From positions 1 through 7,534 of the forward strand of contig CAYWBI010000180.1 of the NCBI GenBank assembly GCA_964456445.1: a stretch of DNA of 7,534 nt, written 5' to 3'. The position numbers were made by a program, and so were the translations under genes. Shown here one piece after another: positions 1 through 6,500 of this stretch (position 1 is the stretch's first letter; each line of letters begins with the position of its first letter). The DNA comes from CAYWBI01 sp964456445. GTDB taxonomy: Bacteria; Calditrichota; Calditrichia; Calditrichales; J004. A model generated the notes under the pieces. The model was given only the letters and a program-made list of their open reading frames with translations, was not told the DNA's origin and did no database searches.

Positions 1-44
1 ATAAAACCAATTTTGGAATTCCACTGACCCCGCTTTGCTTCCAT
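1..44 (-). CDS. N-terminal fragment of a neurotransmitter:sodium symporter (SNF/NSS family)
   Basis: Read on the minus strand from the ATG at 44-42, the sequence gives MEAKRGQWNSKIGF before leaving the window. The pattern R-G-x-W-x-S-(R/K)-x-G-F is the conserved cytoplasmic N-terminus of bacterial sodium-dependent symporters of the SNF family (LeuT/TnaT type), just before transmembrane helix 1. An AGGAGA Shine-Dalgarno (minus strand, bases 58-53) lies 8 nt before the ATG and supports the start. These proteins import amino acids or related solutes with Na+ across the inner membrane. The gene is divergent from the glycosyltransferase operon, so the two share the intergenic region 45-224. Only about 14 residues are visible, so the substrate cannot be inferred; the family call rests on this one motif. 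Confidence 0.7.
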   Translation of the reverse strand, partial: MEAKRGQWNSKIGF

Positions 45-156
45 GGGCGCACTCTCCTGAATAATAATGTTTGAAATATGAATAAAAGGAAATTGAAAAA
101 AAGAATATAAAGAAAAAACATTAAAAAACGAAAATCACATTTATTGAAGCGCAGCT

Positions 157-188
157 TTTGTGATCAAGGTCTTATTTCTGTAACTTTG
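157..188 (+). promoter_or_regulatory. Bacteroidota-type promoter for the glycan operon
   Basis: TTTG at 157-160 is followed after 20 bases by TAACTTTG at 181-188. This is a full match to the Bacteroidota primary-sigma pattern (TTTG near -33, TAnnTTTG near -7). Transcription would start a few bases after 188, giving a leader of roughly 30 nt before the ATG at 225. That leader is A/T-rich with no clear Shine-Dalgarno, which is usual in that phylum. Placement just upstream of the three-gene operon fits. Confidence 0.7.
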
Positions 189-224
189 CAGCGCTCACTT
201 CACTTTATATGAAATAAATTTTCT

Positions 225-1508
225 ATGTCCCGAAAAAAAGTACTGATCATTACTTACTACTGGCCGCCGGCCGGTGGCCCGGGCGTCCAACGTGTGGTAA
301 AATTTGTAAAGTATCTGGATCGTCTGGGTTGGCAGCCTGTTATCCTGACTGTTAAGGCATCATCCAGCCCGGCACAGGACAAGAGTTTGTTAGAAAATAT
401 CCCGGTAGGGTGTACCGTTTATAAAACAGCGGTCTTTGAGCCCTTTGGGGTTTACAAATTTTTTACCGGCAAAAAAAGGGATGCCTATATTCCAAAGGAT
501 ATCATTGTTCAGAAAAAAAATGACTCCTGGCGTGAAAAAACGTCGCGATGGCTCAGGGCCAATCTTTTTATCCCCGATGCGCGAATAGGCTGGATCCCCT
601 TTCTTGTCAGGGAGGGGATGCGGATTATTAAACATGAAAAGCCGTCTGTCATCTTTAGTACATCACCACCCCATTCGCTGCAAATCGGGGCACGGATACT
701 GGCAAAAAGAAGCGGTTTGAAATGGATTGCCGATTTTAGGGACCCCTGGGATGAAGCCTATTGGGAAAGTGAAATCGGTAAAACTGCCCTCAGCGCAGCG
801 ATCAACCGCTGGTTTGAAAAATCGGTTTTAAAACAAGCCGATATTGTTACCACGGTGAGTCCTGGTATCGTGGGTATGCTCAGGGCGAAACAAGCCGGTC
901 GTTACGAATATCTTTATAACGGTTATGAAGCTTTAAACGGATCGGTAGATAGGTCGGCACGTTTCCGGATTATTTTTATCGGTAACCTCAGCAAATACCA
1001 AAGTCCGGCAACCTTTATTGCTGCATTAAAACACGTGCCGCCGGAGTACCGCAAACAAATTGATGTATATTTTATCGGCAAGGTGTTTGACGATTATAAA
1101 AAGCTGATGAAAGACGCAAATATTATCTTAAAAAACTATATGCCCTATAATGAGCTGATGGATTTTTGCAACAGCGCCAGCCTATTGTTGTTGATTTTTC
1201 ATCAAACATCTTACAGCGCAAATTACATCACGGCCAAATTATTTGATTACCTGGCCTTAAGAAAACCCATTCTGGCCATCGGATTTAAAGACAGCATTGG
1301 TGAAAAAATCCTTACCGAAACAGAAAGCGGCGCTTTGTTTGGCTATGATCAGACTAGGGAAACAAGCGAATTTATAATTCAATATTTTACAAAATGGAAA
1401 GAGGGGGACAGTCTGCTGTTACCCCCGAACGATAAATTAAAAGAATATAGTACGGAAGATAATGTTGCCCGGCTTATCAGTTTTTTTGAATCGATGGATC
1501 AGCAATGA
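225..1508 (+). CDS. GT4-type glycosyltransferase (GT-B fold)
   Basis: This 427-residue protein resembles cytoplasmic GT-B retaining glycosyltransferases of family GT4, which move a sugar from a nucleotide-sugar donor to a growing surface glycan. The N-terminal acceptor half opens with a beta strand and a glycine-rich loop (YYWPPAGGPGVQR, residues 11-23). It continues with FIPDAR (115-120), STSPPHS (145-151) and ADFRDPWDE (169-177), all typical of the Glyco_transf_4-like domain. The C-terminal donor half starts near residue 248 with FIGNLSKYQ (251-259) and contains the donor-site segment TAKLFDYLALRKPIL (336-350) and ETESG (365-369). No signal peptide or membrane helix is seen. The ATG at 225 was chosen because the conserved first strand begins at once, and the nearer upstream ATG (at 210) hits a stop after two codons. 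Its stop overlaps the next start (ATGA, 1505-1508). Donor and acceptor are unknown. Confidence 0.88.
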   Translation: MSRKKVLIITYYWPPAGGPGVQRVVKFVKYLDRLGWQPVILTVKASSSPAQDKSLLENIPVGCTVYKTAVFEPFGVYKFFTGKKRDAYIPKDIIVQKKNDSWREKTSRWLRANLFIPDARIGWIPFLVREGMRIIKHEKPSVIFSTSPPHSLQIGARILAKRSGLKWIADFRDPWDEAYWESEIGKTALSAAINRWFEKSVLKQADIVTTVSPGIVGMLRAKQAGRYEYLYNGYEALNGSVDRSARFRIIFIGNLSKYQSPATFIAALKHVPPEYRKQIDVYFIGKVFDDYKKLMKDANIILKNYMPYNELMDFCNSASLLLLIFHQTSYSANYITAKLFDYLALRKPILAIGFKDSIGEKILTETESGALFGYDQTRETSEFIIQYFTKWKEGDSLLLPPNDKLKEYSTEDNVARLISFFESMDQQ

Positions 1509-2500
1509 AAATAAAAAATGCCTTCTTTATGGCGAAAAAAGTGATACGTGATTTTAAATCCGCAACAAACCAATATGCTTTGTTAGATAACATGCACAGC
1601 CCGGTATTGGGGCCATATTATTTTTTATTTGAAGAAGACCGTTTGAGCGTTGGCAAGGACCAAGCCCTGATAAAACGGTTTGACAAGAATGGTATTCCAG
1701 TCAATAAAACCTATATCGATGTGACAGATAAAGAGTTTGTTTACTTTCCCATCTCCATCGGACAAATGGGGCTGGCCATTTTTCACACCTGGCTTGAAAC
1801 ACAGTCTGAAGCAGACAAAGTGCGATTTTTAAAGTTTGCCGATTGGTTTTATGAAAATGCCCACTCAAGTCCTGCGCTCGGGGCCCGCTGGCTCACGGAT
1901 GTTGCTTTGCCCCAGTATAAAAATCCCGGACCCTGGCAGTCTGCGTTTTCACAAGGCAGGGGAATATCCATTTTATTACGCGCGTATCAAATCAGCGGGT
2001 CGCAGGCTTATGCGGATATGGCCCGACGAGCGCTGATCCCTTTTACAATACCGGTTATGGAGGGCGGCGTTACATCCTATACCGAATGGGGACCTTTTTA
2101 TGAGGAATATACTTCCAGTGAACCGACGCTGGTTTTAAATGGATTTATCTTTGCGTTGTGTGGTTTACATGAGTTTACCCGTGTTTTCCCTGCGGATACC
2201 CTGGCCCATAAGCTTTTTGATGAGGGGGTTCAAACTCTTGAAAATATCCTGCCGCAATACGATTTAGGTTTTTGGTCCCGCTATAATTTATGTACGGCAG
2301 AATGGCATCCTGCTATCGATCCTGCTACAATTTCCTATCAACGTTTGCATGTCACACAATTAAAAATGCTTTATACACTCACCGGTCATGAAGTGTTTAG
2401 CGAATTTTCCGAAAGATTTCAAAAACAAATCACCAGTCTGAATATTCTACGGGCTTATGCTGTAAAATATAAGGCCTTAAAAAAAATAGGGAGATTGTAA
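1505..2500 (+). CDS. D-glucuronyl C5-epimerase C-terminal domain protein
   Basis: The 331-residue product resembles the C-terminal catalytic domain of D-glucuronyl C5-epimerases (C5-epim_C type), which invert C5 of glucuronic acid within a polymer to give L-iduronic acid. Visible family segments are PWQSAFSQGRGISILLRAY (143-161), the FYEEY block (198-202) with LNGFIFAL (211-218), YDLGFWSRYNL (252-262) and YQRLHVTQLKMLYTLTG (278-294). These lie on an (alpha/alpha) toroid-like helical repeat. The tyrosines at 260 and 278 sit in the blocks that hold catalytic tyrosines in the animal enzyme; the exact equivalence is my inference. No signal peptide is evident, so it may act on lipid-linked intermediates in the cytoplasm, or be exported another way. 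Its ATG overlaps the upstream stop, with only a weak GGA six bases before it, which suggests translational coupling. A non-epimerase glycan role is possible, since many bacterial members are untested. Confidence 0.8.
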   Translation: MKIKNAFFMAKKVIRDFKSATNQYALLDNMHSPVLGPYYFLFEEDRLSVGKDQALIKRFDKNGIPVNKTYIDVTDKEFVYFPISIGQMGLAIFHTWLETQSEADKVRFLKFADWFYENAHSSPALGARWLTDVALPQYKNPGPWQSAFSQGRGISILLRAYQISGSQAYADMARRALIPFTIPVMEGGVTSYTEWGPFYEEYTSSEPTLVLNGFIFALCGLHEFTRVFPADTLAHKLFDEGVQTLENILPQYDLGFWSRYNLCTAEWHPAIDPATISYQRLHVTQLKMLYTLTGHEVFSEFSERFQKQITSLNILRAYAVKYKALKKIGRL

Positions 2501-4386
2501 TGGCCGGTGTTTTGCTTTATTTGAATAAGGAGCGCAACAAACTCCGGGAATTTTTAAACAAAACCCAGGTCATGGAGACCTATATTAGGGACACCTTTGG
2601 TCAATTCTTTACCCATATTGATTTTGATCGTCCGGATAAAAACACCTTTTTGGTACAATTCCGCAAGGATGAAAAGAAAAAATATTACAGGGATAACAAG
2701 GGCAATTGGCTGGCATTTGAAGGAACCGTGTTTGCGCTGGATAAAACCCGGATTTATAAAGCCGCTGATTTATGGCAGCTTTATCTGGAAAAGGGCGATG
2801 ACCTGGGAAATTATCTTGATGGTCCCTTTGTTGTAAAAATTTTCGATGCGGATAAACAACGCGTTATTGTTTGTACCGACTTTATCAATAATAAAATAAA
2901 TTATTGGGCAGAAACGGAGAGCGCTTTGATTTTTACGCCGTATCTTATTATCGCCTCGTTTGTCAAAAAACCGGAATTGGATTTGCAGGCCTTTAATGAG
3001 TATATGTGGCGTTACTATATCATGTCCGGGCGAAGCATGCTCAAAGGTGTTTCCCGCATGGATGCCGGAACAATATATGCTGTTTCCGGGGGCAAAGTTA
3101 CACGCAATAAATATTGGGAATTTCCACATACATACACAAAATTATCTTTTGATGAATCCCTGGCAGAGCTAAGCGCTTCTTTAAAGGAGTCCGCACGTTT
3201 GATACATGCCGATGGCCGCACCCCGGTTATTGATTTTACGGCGGGGCAGGATTCACGCACCATTCTTGCTGCATTCACAAACCAAAAGCTCCCGTTTATA
3301 AATACAATTTATGGCAAGGAAGACTATCCGGAAGTTGTTGCGGTTAAGGAGATGGCCAAACGGCATAACTTAAACTTAAAGCACATCCGGCTGGAAGATG
3401 ATTTTGTGCAAAAACCCTGGCAAAATGCCAGGGATGATATCTTGCTTAGCAGTTGTGAGGAACCCGTGTATCTCATCGGACGTATCCTGCATATGCGGCG
3501 GCAATATTTAAAATATTCCAGTCTGACAATAAATGGCGTCCATGGCCGTTTTTATAAAGATGGAACCTGGAATGAGATGTACCTGATGAATTTTTATCGA
3601 GAGCCGAAAAAATTTAACAGTGATCTGTTTATAAAATATCGTGCACTTAATAAAAATTACCGTGATGACATCTTTAACAAAAAAATGCTTGAAGTCAAAA
3701 ATGCTTCACGCGACTATTATCGTAAAATGATTGCCGGGGCGATTGAAGGTTATGAAAACAGTCCGGTGGCCATCCAGGTTGATAAACTGGATATGGAACA
3801 TTACGCCATGTACGGTATGATGGGCAACAGTATTTGCAATAATGTACTCGATCTGCTTTCCCCTTTGCTTTTTCGGCGCAACCTGGAAAAAACCTTGGTC
3901 ATGCCTGCAAAATGGCGTTATAATTTATCAAAAGTTCAGCGGCATCTTGTTTATGGCATGGACCCGGATCTGGCGAAGGAAAAAACCGGAGTTGCAGGTA
4001 TCGATATGCAACCGCGAAAGGGAGTGGGTCATCTTTTTTTTCTTATACGCTATTGGTTTATGATCACACAAAAATTTCGGGATAAACTAAAAAATTTGCT
4101 GGGCATGAACGTGAGCACAACCTTGCAGAAGGCATGGGATTATCTCGAGGTCTATAATAATTTTTATAATGATCCACAGGTGCAGACCCTACTCACGGCC
4201 GATCAAATGGCCCTGGATAATATTCTGGACAAAAAAGCCTGGCAGGAACTGCTTGACCAGTATAAAAATCCGCAATACCGGACCGTTGCCAGGATGGAAT
4301 ACATTCTTAAAATTGTGACGGTTGAATATTTTCTTTCACAGTGTAAATCCATAGATGTAAAGGTTGCCGGAAAAGATAAAGCATAG
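2500..4386 (+). CDS. Asparagine-synthase-like amidotransferase lacking the Cys2 nucleophile
   Basis: At 628 residues this has the length and two-domain layout of AsnB-type enzymes, which activate a carboxylate with ATP and form an amide. The N-terminal Ntn-like domain is recognisable from FEGTVF (73-78), NYLDGPFVVKIFDADKQ (104-120) and the LKGVSRMDAG...YWEF stretch (181-208). The ATP-pyrophosphatase domain has a variant PP-loop, TAGQDSRT (247-254), in place of SGGxDSS. The segment NGVHGRFYKDG (345-355) stands where asparagine synthetases usually have an SG-x-GGDE loop. The protein starts MAGV rather than MCGI: Ala2 replaces the Cys that hydrolyses glutamine. The start is firm, with GGGAG at 2489-2493 six bases before the ATG and a TAATG overlap with the epimerase gene. 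Homologues in polysaccharide loci are thought to amidate uronic acids; here ammonia or an amine would be the donor (inference). A beta-lactam-synthetase-like ligase role is an alternative. Confidence 0.82.
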   Translation: MAGVLLYLNKERNKLREFLNKTQVMETYIRDTFGQFFTHIDFDRPDKNTFLVQFRKDEKKKYYRDNKGNWLAFEGTVFALDKTRIYKAADLWQLYLEKGDDLGNYLDGPFVVKIFDADKQRVIVCTDFINNKINYWAETESALIFTPYLIIASFVKKPELDLQAFNEYMWRYYIMSGRSMLKGVSRMDAGTIYAVSGGKVTRNKYWEFPHTYTKLSFDESLAELSASLKESARLIHADGRTPVIDFTAGQDSRTILAAFTNQKLPFINTIYGKEDYPEVVAVKEMAKRHNLNLKHIRLEDDFVQKPWQNARDDILLSSCEEPVYLIGRILHMRRQYLKYSSLTINGVHGRFYKDGTWNEMYLMNFYREPKKFNSDLFIKYRALNKNYRDDIFNKKMLEVKNASRDYYRKMIAGAIEGYENSPVAIQVDKLDMEHYAMYGMMGNSICNNVLDLLSPLLFRRNLEKTLVMPAKWRYNLSKVQRHLVYGMDPDLAKEKTGVAGIDMQPRKGVGHLFFLIRYWFMITQKFRDKLKNLLGMNVSTTLQKAWDYLEVYNNFYNDPQVQTLLTADQMALDNILDKKAWQELLDQYKNPQYRTVARMEYILKIVTVEYFLSQCKSIDVKVAGKDKA

Positions 4387-4400
4387 ACTTTTTGGGCTAG

Positions 4401-4443
4401 CGTTCCCGCAAGGTCTTGAAGTAAAACCGAAAAAAACATTGCG
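4401..4443 (+). repeat. 43-bp direct repeat, copy 1
   Basis: Begins CGTTCCCGCAAGG and ends AACATTGCG. It matches bases 4555-4597 at 42 of 43 positions; the one difference is C at 4415 (GGTCTT) against A at 4569 (GGTATT). Similarity stops abruptly at both ends. The copy starts 15 bases after the amidotransferase stop codon. Confidence 0.9.
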
Positions 4444-4444
4444 C

Positions 4445-4536
4445 TTTTGCATCGTATGTAACTTGGGTAGGGGTTCGAGGTTTGGAGCGCATCGACTGTG
4501 TCGATGCAAAATTATTGGAACCCGCAACTGCCCCTA
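4445..4536. repeat. Nested inverted repeats between the two direct repeats
   Basis: Several perfect complementary pairs overlap here. GCATCGAC (4489-4496) and GTCGATGC (4500-4507) form an 8-bp stem with a 3-base loop. TTTTGCATCG (4445-4454) is the exact complement of CGATGCAAAA (4502-4511). GGGTTC (4471-4476) pairs with GAACCC (4518-4523), and TAGGGG (4468-4473) with CCCCTA (4531-4536). They cannot all form at once, so the segment could switch folds, or may be the inside of a small mobile or REP-like element. Neither side of the short hairpin has a T-run, which argues against a classic terminator. Confidence 0.75.
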
Positions 4537-4554
4537 TTTGTCAGGCCGGGGAAA

Positions 4555-4597
4555 CGTTCCCGCAAGGTATTGAAGTAAAACCGAAAAAAACATTGCG
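4555..4597 (+). repeat. 43-bp direct repeat, copy 2
   Basis: This is the second copy of the unit at 4401-4443, with one mismatch and an offset of 154 bases. The 111 bases between the copies hold the inverted repeats. Its 3' end also forms the left arm of the hairpin at 4587-4624, which copy 1 cannot form because the downstream bases differ. Confidence 0.9.
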
Positions 4598-4624
4598 TCT
4601 TTACGCTTTCGTTTTCAATGTTTT
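4587..4624. repeat. A/T-rich hairpin, possible weak bidirectional terminator
   Basis: AAAACATTG (4587-4595) is perfectly complementary to CAATGTTTT (4616-4624). Inside the loop, GCGT (4595-4598) and ACGC (4603-4606) can form a competing or stacked small stem. A T-run ends the right arm, and on the minus strand a longer T-run follows the other arm. This resembles a weak bidirectional terminator between the glycan operon and the next gene, but the stem is poor in G/C. Confidence 0.4.
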
Positions 4625-4680
4625 GTCGCCAAAATACGACGACGAGGCCATAAAAATGAAACGGATTGACAAAAAGTGTT

Positions 4681-4711
4681 TTTGATTTAATGTCCTTAGT
4701 GTTTAACTTTT
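4681..4711 (+). promoter_or_regulatory. Probable Bacteroidota-type promoter for the PLP enzyme gene
   Basis: TTTG at 4681-4684 is separated by 19 bases from TAACTTTT at 4704-4711, one base from the TAnnTTTG consensus. It repeats the TAACTTT core seen upstream of the glycan operon. The start of transcription would fall near 4718, about 35 nt before the ATG at 4754. A TTGACA at 4666-4671 is also present, but no good -10 box follows at 16-18 bases, so the sigma70-style reading is weaker. Confidence 0.5.
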
Positions 4712-4753
4712 AAGCTTACCAATTTACCAAAATAAAAACATATCCTGAGTCTT

Positions 4754-6085
4754 ATGATAAATCAGAAATTTCACTTCCAATGCCTAAGTTGTAAAAATAT
4801 AATTTATGATATAAACACCTGGTTTTCATCTGGTCAAAAATGTCCCGAATGCGGGGGCAACCGGGTGAGCTGTGTCTATCCTGCCGGATATGAAAAAATA
4901 CCCGAATTGATACGCAGCTTTCCTGCAAATGCCAACATGTGGCACTATTTTGACTATCTTCCCCTTCAATCCCGGTCCAATATTATTTCTTTTAAAGAAG
5001 GTACCGTAGATATCGATCGCTGGGCTTTTATCGAAAATTATGCCCGTGAATATCATAATATCGATTGCCGCGTATTTGTTCAGCGCAATGACCAGCATAC
5101 CGGCACAGGCACTTTTAAAGATATGGCCGGAACAGTTGTGGCCAGTGCGTTAAAGGAAAATCGTCAAAAAGAATACGTTGTGGCCAGCACCGGAAATATT
5201 GCCAATGCCTTTGCCAAATACCTGGCCGCGGCAAATATTTCGCTGTATGCATTTCTGCCGGAAATCGCCAGTCAATTTCAGGTAGCGGGGATTAAATCGT
5301 ACGGCCAACGTGTGTTCCGGGTGGCGGGTGATTATACAAGGGCCAAGGAATTGGCCACTGAATTTGCCGGGAAATATCATATCGTTCTTGCCGCGGGGAA
5401 TTTTGATCCCTTTAGGGTTGAGGCCAAAAAAATAATGGTGTATGAATGGCTGCGGCAAATGGAGATTATGCCCACCGTCTATATCCAGGCCCTAAGTGGA
5501 GGTACCGGCCCGCTTGGCATCCAAAAGGCCTATGAGGAATTGGCAACCATTGGGCTCGGAGGGACCCTTCCGCGACAACTGCTGATCCAATCTGAACAAT
5601 GCGCCCCAATGGCCGAAGCATGGGAATCCGCCAAAAAGAATAATTTTCCATCAGATTGGGAAACCGATTATCCAATCATTGAAAACCCGGAAACAAGTAT
5701 CCCGACACTTTCCACAGGAAATCCGCAAACGTACCCCATTATTGGCGCTTTTGTGAAGCAAACCCTTGGTGAAATATTGGCTTGTGAAGAAAAGATGGCT
5801 ATTGTAATGTCCCGGATTATCGCTTTTGAAACATCCATACTTATCGGTCCGGCGGCCGCTTTGCCTGTTGCCGGTTTATTCCGTGCGTTAAAGAATAAGC
5901 TTATTCACAATGGCGATACGATTATGCTTAACATCGGTGAAGGTGTAAATCGCTCCCCCGATTTTATGCAGAAAATGGCTGATGCCGAAAGCGCTATCGA
6001 TGATGTGGGTTCTTGCCGGCCGTTTGACCGCAAGGCTTATGGAAAGAGGCTCTGGGATGTGGTGCATACGCATTATTCATCATAA
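4754..6085 (+). CDS. Threonine-synthase-like PLP enzyme with N-terminal zinc ribbon
   Basis: This 443-residue cytoplasmic protein is a fold-type II pyridoxal-phosphate enzyme of the threonine synthase group, which carries out beta/gamma replacement on phosphorylated amino acids. It opens with a zinc ribbon, C10-x2-C13 and C30-x2-C33. The PLP lysine is K122 in TGTGTFKDM (116-124). ASTGNIANAF (144-153) is the substrate-binding loop. SGGTGPLG (248-255) fits the glycine-rich phosphate-binding loop, and the C-terminal LIGPAAALPVAGL...GDTIML...GEG pattern (363-396) is also typical. The usual GEG-x-TPL motif before the lysine is missing; YFDYLPLQ...ISFKEG (65-83) stands there. From memory, this recalls archaeal cysteate synthase, a threonine synthase relative. 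The start is supported because the zinc ribbon begins within ten residues, although no clear Shine-Dalgarno is seen. Its product may feed ordinary amino-acid synthesis or a special metabolite; the sequence alone does not decide. Confidence 0.82.
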   Translation: MINQKFHFQCLSCKNIIYDINTWFSSGQKCPECGGNRVSCVYPAGYEKIPELIRSFPANANMWHYFDYLPLQSRSNIISFKEGTVDIDRWAFIENYAREYHNIDCRVFVQRNDQHTGTGTFKDMAGTVVASALKENRQKEYVVASTGNIANAFAKYLAAANISLYAFLPEIASQFQVAGIKSYGQRVFRVAGDYTRAKELATEFAGKYHIVLAAGNFDPFRVEAKKIMVYEWLRQMEIMPTVYIQALSGGTGPLGIQKAYEELATIGLGGTLPRQLLIQSEQCAPMAEAWESAKKNNFPSDWETDYPIIENPETSIPTLSTGNPQTYPIIGAFVKQTLGEILACEEKMAIVMSRIIAFETSILIGPAAALPVAGLFRALKNKLIHNGDTIMLNIGEGVNRSPDFMQKMADAESAIDDVGSCRPFDRKAYGKRLWDVVHTHYSS

Positions 6086-6264
6086 AGTACATCCGAAGAT
6101 TTATTTTTTGCAGAGTTTTACAGGTAGGCTGTGCCGGATGTTAACTTCTGCATGGGTAAAGGCTGTTCATCTTCTGTTACCAATAATTGAAAATGGGGTA
6201 CTGCTGGCTTTTGTGTGGAAATAGAATACGCCTTTTAATGAATCTGAATGCTGAATTAAAAATG
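6086..6264. other. Intergenic stretch with no recognised feature
   Basis: Downstream of the PLP enzyme gene I see neither a clean terminator nor a coding pattern. A T-run (6104-6109) has no stem before it. The open frame that reads through here on the plus strand merely overlaps the end of the PLP gene in another frame. Confidence 0.5.
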
Positions 6265-6302
6265 AACGAAATCCATTGGAAGGGCCTCCCATTGATTTCG
6301 TT
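6265..6302. repeat. 16-bp inverted repeat hairpin, possible terminator
   Basis: Arms 6265-6280 and 6287-6302 pair over 16 positions with two mismatches. The outer nine (AACGAAATC with GATTTCGTT) are perfect, and the loop is six bases. On the minus strand the stem is followed by CATTTTTAATT, which looks like a terminator for leftward transcription; on the plus strand only a short TTTC follows. It could end stray transcripts or be a dispersed palindromic repeat. Confidence 0.6.
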
Positions 6303-6371
6303 TCAATAAAAAAAGGTACGGACAAGTGCATCGTTTGGATTTTAATCAAATTGTTTTTTTTCTTTGAATAG

Positions 6372-6500
6372 CCCCGGGATTTATCCCGGGGACGAACGGA
6401 CCGATTGGTTCGCCTGGGCTTTAGCCCCTGAAGTTGTTGGGCTAAAGGCCCCTTAAGGGCCTTATTCGCTTTCATCCCCGCCCTAAGGACGGGGTTAGCC
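6372..6500. repeat. REP-like cluster of GC-rich hairpins
   Basis: Four strong stem-loops are packed into about 130 bases. CCCCGGGA/TCCCGGGG (6372-6379, 6384-6391) has the loop TTTA. TTTAGCCC (6420-6427) pairs with GGGCTAAA (6439-6446), while GGGC/GCCC (6416-6419, 6424-6427) is a local alternative. AAGGCCC/GGGCCTT occupies 6445-6451 and 6457-6463. CCCCG/CGGGG occupies 6476-6480 and 6490-6494. TTAGCC at 6495-6500 can also pair with GGCTAA at 6440-6445. There is no regular direct period, so it is not CRISPR. The style matches REP/BIME-type clusters, which are often mobilised by REP-associated tyrosine transposases (RAYT); no such gene is in the window. Confidence 0.75.

Larger units (their letters stand above)
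4387..4753. other. 367-bp intergenic region built of direct and inverted repeats
   Basis: No credible gene lies between the amidotransferase-like and threonine-synthase-like genes. Short open frames that cross it encode the same peptide (EVKPKKTLR) twice, which simply reflects the underlying DNA repeat. The region holds two 43-bp direct repeats, a perfect 8-bp hairpin, nested inverted repeats, a further hairpin at 4587-4624 and, at its right end, a probable promoter for the next gene. There is no strong U-tailed terminator for the upstream operon. Confidence 0.7.

Noticed and set aside
390..635. Open frame on the minus strand inside the glycosyltransferase gene
   Set aside because: It lies antisense to a well-supported gene and its product shows no recognisable motif or start signal.
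2770..3278. Minus-strand open frames within the amidotransferase-like gene
   Set aside because: They are antisense shadows of a gene with clear conserved motifs; no family pattern is visible.
4466..4484. GGGGTTCGAGG resembling a tRNA T-arm
   Set aside because: There is no 5-bp complement on the other side of the loop and no acceptor or anticodon arm at the right distance.
4401..4597. CRISPR array or integron attC site
   Set aside because: There are only two repeat copies with a 111-bp spacer, no cas or integrase gene, and the paired cores of attC are not present.
4364..4685. Two short plus-strand frames after the amidotransferase gene sharing the peptide EVKPKKTLR
   Set aside because: The shared peptide comes from the 43-bp DNA repeat read in two frames; neither frame has a ribosome binding site or a recognisable domain.
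4666..4694. TTGACA as the -35 box of a sigma70 promoter for the PLP enzyme gene
   Set aside because: No acceptable -10 hexamer follows at 16-18 bases; the nearby TTTG-N19-TAACTTTT fits better.
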